Below, one piece after another: positions 58,473 to 64,000 of a DNA stretch of 64,000 nucleotides (within the stretch, counting starts at the first letter, position 1; every line of letters begins with the position of its first letter). Under the pieces are notes generated by a model. That model had not been told where the DNA came from. It searched no databases and saw only the letters and a list, made by a program, of their open reading frames with translations. A program made the position numbers and the translations under genes. This DNA comes from Okapia johnstoni. Taxonomy: Eukaryota > Chordata > Mammalia > Artiodactyla > Giraffidae. The stretch covers positions 21,426,001 to 21,490,000 of the forward strand of contig CM044314.1 of NCBI GenBank assembly GCA_024291935.2, read 5' to 3'.

Positions 58473-59491
58473 GAACAGTATGATACCGGCAAAAAAAAAA
58501 AAAACAGAATAACAGAACAGATTGAGAGCCTAGAAATAAACTCACACATTTATGGAAAAATTATGGCAAAGGAGGGAACATACAATGAAAAAAAGGATCC
58601 TCAACACCATTCTTCAATAAATGGTGTTGAGAAAACTGGACAGTCACATGCAAAAAAACAAAAAACAAAAAACTAGACCACTATCGTACAATGTTAGACC
58701 TGAAAACATAAAATTCCTAAAAGAAAACATAGGCAGTAACTTCACTGCCATTGGTCTTAGTGATATTTTTTTGCGGTCTGACTCCAAAGGCAAGGGAAAC
58801 AAAAGCAAAAATAAGCAAATTGGACTATATCAAACTACAAAGCTTCTGCTCAGTGAAGGAAATAATCATCAAACTGAAAAGGAAACCCCTCTATTGGGAA
58901 AAGATGCTTGCAAATCATGTATCTGATAAGATACTTGCAAATCATATGTCTGATATCTAAACTATATTTATAAACTTCCTACTACTCAACAACAAAAAAT
59001 AAACAACCCACTTAAAAAGGAAGTGTTTGAATAGGCATTTTTCCAAAGAACACATACAGATGGCCAGCAGGCACGTGAAAAGATTTTCAACATCACCAAT
59101 TATTGGAGAAGTGCAAGTCGAAACACAATGAGATATTACCTCATACCTGTTAAAATGACTCTTATGGAAAAGACAAGAAACAACAAATGTTGACGAGGAT
59201 GTGGACAAAAAGGGACTCTTGCACACAGGTGGTGGGAATGTAAATTGATACAGCCACTATGGAGAACAGAATAGAGGTTCCTCAAAAAATTAAGACGGCA
59301 ACTACCATATTACCCAGCTATTCCACTACTGGGTATTTATCCAAAAAAACATGAAAATACTAATTTGAAAAGATATCTATGTTCACTGCATCATTATTTA
59401 CAACTGCCAAGAGATGGAAACATGGAAGCAGCCCAAGTACTCATCAATGGATGAGCTGATAAAGAAGATGTGGCATATACATGTGTGCGTG

Positions 59492-59710
59492 CTGTATTTG
59501 CTCAGTCATTCAGTCATGTCCAACTCTTTCTGACCCCATGGACTGTAGCCTATCAGGCTCCTCTGTCTGTGGGATTTTCCAGGCAAGAGTACTGGAGTGG
59601 GTTGACATTTTCTCCTCTAGGAGCTTCCCGACCCAGGAATCAAACCCATAGATCCTGCATCTCCTGCATCGGCAGGTAGATTCTTTACCATTGAGTCACC
59701 TGGAAAGCCT
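59492..59710 (-). mobile_element. Bov-tA SINE, antisense
   Basis: 'tatttgctcagtcattcagt' to 'ccattgagtcacctggaaag'; full length. Confidence 0.93.
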
Positions 59711-59711
59711 C

Positions 59712-59713
<2 letters not shown>

Positions 59714-59748
<35 letters not shown>
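59714..59748. repeat. (GT)17 microsatellite beside a SINE
   Basis: Nearly pure GT run next to the tRNA-head side of the antisense Bov-tA. Confidence 0.96.
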
Positions 59749-59750
<2 letters not shown>

Positions 59751-60085
59751 TACTACTCAGCCATAAAATATGAAATGAAATTTTGTCATTTTCAACAACA
59801 TGGATTGACCTAGAGGGTATTATGCTAAGTGAAATAAATCAGATGGAGAAAGACATCACTCACATACAAAAGCTATAAAAACACAAAACAAACAAAATCA
59901 AACAAAACAAACTCGTAGGTACAGAGAGAAGATTAGTGGTTATCAGAGGGAAGGGTTGAGGGGAGGGTGAAATTGTTGAAGGGGGTCCACCTTATGGTGA
60001 TGGATGGCAACTAGACTTGTGGCTATGACAACCCTATATATGCCACACGGGTGGCATATTATAATTCTGTGTACCTGAAACTGAT

Positions 60086-60150
60086 ATAATGGGAGGGAGG
60101 AAGAAAGGCAGGAAGGAGGGAAAGAAGGGAGACAAGAAAGAAAAAAAGTC
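60086..60150. repeat. Purine-rich simple repeat (GGGA/GGAA/GAAA)n
   Basis: It sits at the 3' terminus of the fossil L1 and may be its degenerated A-rich tail. Confidence 0.85.
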
Positions 60151-60204
60151 ATGGTCAGTAAAGGAATCCATTTTCAACTCATCATTATGTTTAATGGAAA
60201 ACAT

Positions 60205-60305
60205 CTGAAAAAAAAAGATGCATATATAACTGAAGCATATGATACACATATTTGCTGTACACCTGAAACTAACACAACTGCAACTATAGTTCAACTTCTT
60301 AAAAA
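60205..60305 (+). mobile_element. Short L1 3' tail
   Basis: 'gatacacatatttgctgtac', 'acctgaaactaacacaactg' and 'actatagttcaacttcttaa' match the last 100 bp of a ruminant L1. Confidence 0.7.
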
Positions 60306-62001
60306 GGGACAAACTACTGATGTGTGGAACAACATAAGATGAATCTCAAAACAGCATATCAAATAAAAGAAGTCAAACCAAAGTAACAACACCAACAGCA
60401 GAAATCACTATTATGAAGAATGGATTTCCCCAGATCACCAACCTACTGGTTCACCCACCTCCCTCCCACGGGCCTGTTTCAGAAACTCCTGTGAGCCACT
60501 GCAAGACTGACGGCCTCAGGAGGCAGTGGCCCTGGCTCCCACACACTCTGCTCACCACAGCTGGCCACATCCTGCCCTGACTCAGGCCATTGTAGGAAGC
60601 TTCGATCTCAGTTCCTGGAAGCCAGTTGAACCTGAGTAGGAAGACAGTCTCCTTTTCTCTGCCCCAAGGGGGGGCCATTGATGAGGACCTGGAGACCCTC
60701 TGCCCCTTCCTGGGAGCCACCAGGGTCCTGTCACCAGATTCTGCACACCTGAGCCTGATCTGTGGTGGGTTTCTCCACCTGTCGCCTGGCTAAGCCCTTC
60801 CTCTTGTCACATGGGACCTACGGTTCCCTGTGATGTACTTGCCTATAAGCTACCTCAGAGCCAAAGTTTTTACCCCAATGAGGCCATCTGAGTCCTGGCT
60901 CATCACATTGCTGCCAGGCTTATGGGGGCTCTGGAGGCACTCACAGTCCTGCTCTAGGCACCCAGCCGGCATCCCACAGCAAGCTGACCTCTGCCCATCA
61001 CCCCAGCCTTGTTCCTGCCATGCTCTGCAGTGCTCCATCCTTGCCCTTTGCCCTGTCTGGATCCCAAGGCCCTCAGTTGCTCGGAAACCTGTATGGGGGC
61101 TTTGTCACAGTCCATGGGCTTCTTGCCACCAGCTATCATTTTGGAGCTATTATTAGAGTGAAAACTTCCTTGGATATTTAATTTAAAAAGTAGCTATGCA
61201 AGTAACTTGCCTCCATGTCACAGGAGCACTGATTAGACCCTGGCCTTGGCCATATTCAGCTAAGACTCTCAGGATCCCAGGGCGCGGCAGCCTACTGGAT
61301 GCCCCATCTCCCTGATGGCATACTCAGTCTTCCCCAGATGAAATGCCAGGTATGCCCAAAGCCACAGCTCCTCTCTTCCCACTGCGTTGTTAATGACCAC
61401 CCAGTCCTTGCCCTGTGGTCACTCTCAAAGCCTGCCTTTTCATCTACTGCTTACACTTTATTTCTTAGAGTAAAAGACAATTTTCAAACATCCATTTGTC
61501 ATGTTTGCCTTCAGCTCTCCCTGTCATCTTGCTGTGATTCAGATTCAGGTTTGATTAAATAAAGTTTCGGCAGGGACTCAACTGGTGGTGGGAAGTGTGG
61601 AAGTTGTTGGGGACTAGACCAAGGAGCAATGGTGGTAATGGACAATGAGCTCCTACCTGGGGGAAAAAGGGTAAAGACATGTGGGAGATGAATGCAGCAA
61701 TCTCGTAGGATGAGAGCCGTGGGGGATGTGCAGGAGAGTGGGGGGAGCCCTTGGAGAGACGGTGAGAACGCCTGGAATATAGGACTGTAGAGGCCTGACT
61801 GGAAGGTCCCAGACTCAGACCAAGCCAGGAGACAGAGACAGGCAAGGGCCAAGGATCAGCTTTACATCGGGGAGACTGAGATGCGGGCTCAGGTGAGCCA
61901 GATCCAGCAGGTGGAGCAGCTCCTCAGCCCTGGCTGTGCAGGGCACCACTGGCCTGGCGTGTGGCTGGATCTGGTGAGTGTGAGATCTCTGGTGATGCTA
62001 A

Positions 62002-62008
<7 letters not shown>
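60306..62008. other. Non-repetitive, GC-moderate stretch, no gene recognised
   Basis: About 1.7 kb. Frames of 87-113 codons on both strands (60830-61156 plus, 61852-61511 minus) overlap and have no motif. Confidence 0.42.

Positions 62009-62049
<41 letters not shown>
62009..62049. repeat. (TG)20 microsatellite at SINE tail
   Basis: Uninterrupted TG run abutting the 3' tail of the next antisense SINE. Confidence 0.97.
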
Positions 62050-62050
<1 letters not shown>

Positions 62051-62115
62051 GCTCAGTCGCATCCAACTCTTTGTGACCCCCATGGGCTTTAGTCTGCCAG
62101 GCTCCTCTGTCGCAG
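62050..62115 (-). mobile_element. Bov-tA SINE scrap
   Basis: 'cgctcagtcgcatccaactc' to 'ctgccaggctcctctgtc'; the 3' third of the element. Confidence 0.85.
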
Positions 62116-62427
62116 GGAGACAGGGAATTGCTGCTGGTCGCTCAGAGCTCCTCCCACCTCAGTGCCTCAGAAAATGCCTGCAGGTCTGTTAAAATGCATA
62201 TTCTGGTGCAGGAGGAACAGGGGCCTCAATGCCTGCATTTCTTCATTCCAATTTTAGTATATGTGCTGCCGAAGCCAGCACAAGTGCCTGCGTTTCTGAT
62301 GAGCTCCCGGGAAACACCAAACCCAACATCATGCTTCCACAAAGAGAGTGGGCTCTTTAACAAGGTTTTCCTCTGTCCAATTGCTTACACCAGCAAGCAA
62401 GAACTCACCTCAAAGTGCCTTCGATGT
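62116..62427. other. Non-repetitive stretch
   Basis: No gene or repeat recognised. Confidence 0.4.
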
Positions 62428-62730
62428 TCAGGTGCTAAGTCATGTCTGACTCTTTCTGACCACATGGACTGCAGAACACCAGGCTTCCCTGTCCTTCACC
62501 ATCTCCGGGAGCTTGCTCAAACTCATGTCCATTGAATTGGTGATGCCACCCAACCATCTCATCCTCTGTCATCCCCTTCTCCTCCCACCTTCAATTTTTC
62601 CAAGCATCAGGGTCTTTTCCAATGAGTCAGCTCTTCGCATCAGGTGGCCAAAGTATTGGAGCTTCAGCTTCAGCATCAGTCCTTCCAATGAATATTGAAG
62701 GTTGATTTCCTTTAGGATTGACAGGTTTGC
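62428..62730 (-). mobile_element. BovB LINE 3' end
   Basis: 'ttcaggtgctaagtcatgtc' to 'tcctttaggattgacagg'; its minus frame (62763-62569) encodes the BovB C-terminal GHLMRRADSLEK-type block. No clear duplication. Confidence 0.9.
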
Positions 62731-63424
62731 AGTGCCCTGGATGTTAACAAATAACATATGCATTCACAGAGCAACTAACCAGGAGCACATGTCACCTAAG
62801 ACATTCTCAGTAAGTGATGATAGTGTCGTCCATACCCAGCAAGCTGCTTGCCTGCCCCGGAACTCTAGTCTCTAGTGATTCAGAGCAGGAAGACTCTTGC
62901 AGCCCCCACCAGTCTGCCCAGCCAGGCCTCCCCAGGCTTCTGCCTTTCCTCTCCTTCAAGGCTGCACAGGGAGGACTTCCTCATCATGTGCACACCAAGG
63001 TGTGAGGGTAGAAAGTGAGGCTGATGTGTGTCTTCACAGGCCCATTGGATCAGGACACCCATTGCTTCAAAGCCAGCAAAGGCCCTTAGTCTGAAAAGAC
63101 AGTTGGAAATCCTCGGTGTGATGACTGAGAGGTCAGATCCTTCCCATGACCTTACTTGCCATGACTTCCCACTCCCACCCTAAAAGACACAGATCTTAAG
63201 TCACATCTAACATGATGCAAGGCCCCGGAGGCACACACTCTCCAGGCTTAGCACCTACCACCTAGCTCCCTGCATGTTTTGTATCTGTAAGATGTAAGAT
63301 GGAGGGCAAGCCCCTCCTGTAGGAAGCCCTACCCACCTCCCTAGGCTCGGCTGGGACCACCCACCCTCCTTAAAAGCAGCCCTATCATCACCACTTTCTG
63401 GTCTTTCCCACTCTACTGGATTAG
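62731..63424. other. Non-repetitive stretch
   Basis: No gene or repeat recognised. Confidence 0.4.
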
Positions 63425-63703
63425 AGGAGAAGGCAATGGCACCCCACTCCAGTACTCTTGCCTGGGAAACCCCATGGACGGAGGAGCCTGGAAGGCTACA
63501 GCCCATGGGGTCGCGAAGAGTCAGACACGACTGAGCGACTTCACTTTCACTTTTCACTTTCATGCACTGGAGAAGGAAATGGCAACCCACTCCAATATTC
63601 TTGCCTGGAGAATCCCAGGGATGAAGGAGCCTGGTGAGCTGCCGTCTATGGGGTCGCACAGAGTCAGACACCACTAAAGCGACTTAGCAGCAGCAGCAGC
63701 AAG
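63425..63703 (+). mobile_element. Bov-A2 dimeric SINE with (AGC)n tail
   Basis: Two Bov-A monomers (63425-63540 and 63570-63690) joined by a CACTTTT-rich linker ('tcactttcacttttcacttt', 63541-63560) and ending in five AGC units. This is the canonical Bov-A2 layout and the most intact copy here. Confidence 0.95.
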
Positions 63704-63746
63704 GATCCAATAACATTTTTGGGCCTGGCTTCACAAGTGTTAGTTG

Positions 63747-63854
63747 TTTGGGTAGCCATTCCCTTCTGCAGGGGATCTTCCCAATCCAGGGATCGAGCCT
63801 AGGTCTCCTCCATTGCAGGCAGATTCTTTACCATCTGAGCCACCTGGAAAGCCC
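63747..63854 (-). mobile_element. Bov-tA SINE, truncated, with 9-bp target-site duplication
   Basis: Antisense head half ('gggtagccattcccttctgc' to 'gagccacctggaaagccc'), flanked by tgttagttg (63738-63746 and 63855-63863). Missing the 3' half yet flanked by the duplication, so the loss happened at or during insertion. Confidence 0.93.
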
Positions 63855-64000
63855 TGTTAGTTGATAAATTTAAAAAAAAAAATGAATGAGAGATGAGAGG
63901 AAAGAGAGAAGGCAGGGAAGAGGAAAGCATTTAGCTCTCCAAACCCTGTTTCCTATTTTCTTTTAAGGCCTCAGAACTTACACTCCATGTGGCACCGTGC

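Larger units (their letters stand above)
55300..59300 (+). pseudogene. L1 ORF2 relic, catalytic motif and Cys-motif damaged
   Basis: Order: endonuclease region (55325-56300), RT (56880-58300), C-terminal part (58500-59300). The FADD active-site box now reads CTA TTT TTA GAT GTG (Leu-Phe-Leu-Asp-Val, 57783-57797), so the second catalytic aspartate is lost. In the C-terminal Cys-rich motif the first Trp codon is TGA (59191-59193) and a Cys codon next to the conserved His is Arg (59227-59229). Three Bov-tA copies split the frame and further frameshifts exist. The gene is long dead. Confidence 0.8.
52259..60085 (+). mobile_element. Near-complete fossil LINE-1 with at least eight later insertions
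   Basis: The L1 5' UTR begins near 52259 ('aggaagatcctgatctcacc', 'gatccacaatcgggagagat'). It is followed by ORF1 (about 53090-54060), spacer, ORF2 (about 55300-59300) and a 3' end near 60085. Later insertions are BovB (52853-53050), Bov-A (53474-53597), a mariner-type MITE (54161-54604), a compound Bov-tA (54722-55047), Bov-tA at 55802-55995, 57019-57215 and 58353-58472, and Bov-tA plus (GT)n at 59492-59748. Removing them leaves about 6 kb, the usual size of a whole L1. Both ORFs are broken. Confidence 0.85.

Noticed and set aside
60830..61156. 108-codon Trp/Cys/Pro-rich frame as a possible secreted or membrane protein
   Set aside because: No convincing signal peptide pattern or domain, with overlapping minus frames of similar size.
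1..64000. A previously undescribed gene system
   Set aside because: I looked on both strands for clustered coding frames, operon-like layouts, conserved motifs and structured RNA. All recognisable coding sequence is dead retrotransposon protein, and the remaining frames lack support. I found no evidence for a new system.

Overview
This window reads as mammalian, specifically ruminant (Bovidae-like), nuclear intergenic or intronic DNA. The diagnosis rests on repeats. tRNA-derived Bov-tA/Bov-A SINEs occur about every 2 kb, fragments of the RTE-type LINE BovB occur at seven places, CHR-type SINEs of cetartiodactyls are present, and a terminal-repeat scrap of a ruminant mariner sits near 50.3 kb. 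Around these lie older layers shared by mammals: L1M-type LINE-1, MIR, MLT1A, MER20 and other hAT or Tc1/mariner relics. I could not support any host protein-coding gene, tRNA, rRNA or CRISPR array. Almost every open frame is a passive frame in a repeat or a short chance frame in non-repetitive sequence, many of them paired with frames on the opposite strand.

Layout. 0-9.8 kb is almost wholly repeat: a BovB 3' end sitting in a minus-strand L1 (5' UTR, ORF1 and intergenic part), a second minus-strand L1 split by a retroviral solo LTR, then a plus-strand L1 of about 5 kb carrying three SINE insertions. 9.8-14.1 kb holds a short non-repetitive stretch and then a minus-strand L1 3' UTR broken by an L1 tail (itself holding a SINE), a BovB with a 12-bp target-site duplication, and a SINE. 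14.1-23.3 kb is mostly non-repetitive with scattered MIRs, L1 tails and microsatellites. 23.4-24.5 kb is a nested MLT1A LTR. 24.5-33.2 kb is mixed: BovB, an L1 3' UTR, and a second LTR at 31.2 kb. 33.2-39.1 kb is a stack of L1 tails, including a well-delimited insertion with a 14-bp target-site duplication. 39.1-52.2 kb is the least repetitive part and includes the only mild CpG cluster (about 40.1-41.3 kb).

52.26-60.09 kb is a near-complete fossil L1 (5' UTR, ORF1, ORF2, 3' end) that has taken at least eight later insertions, including a Tc1/mariner-type MITE with intact terminal repeats and TA flanks. 60.1-64 kb returns to non-repetitive DNA with microsatellites, a BovB fragment and a dimeric Bov-A2.

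The coding relics do not work together in any pathway: all are dead retrotransposon proteins (L1 ORF1/ORF2 and BovB reverse transcriptase) with stops, frameshifts or lost catalytic residues. The useful content is the insertion chronology, which nested boundaries and target-site duplications allow one to read. Family names come from recognition of consensus-like sequence by eye; edges are approximate unless a duplication is stated.
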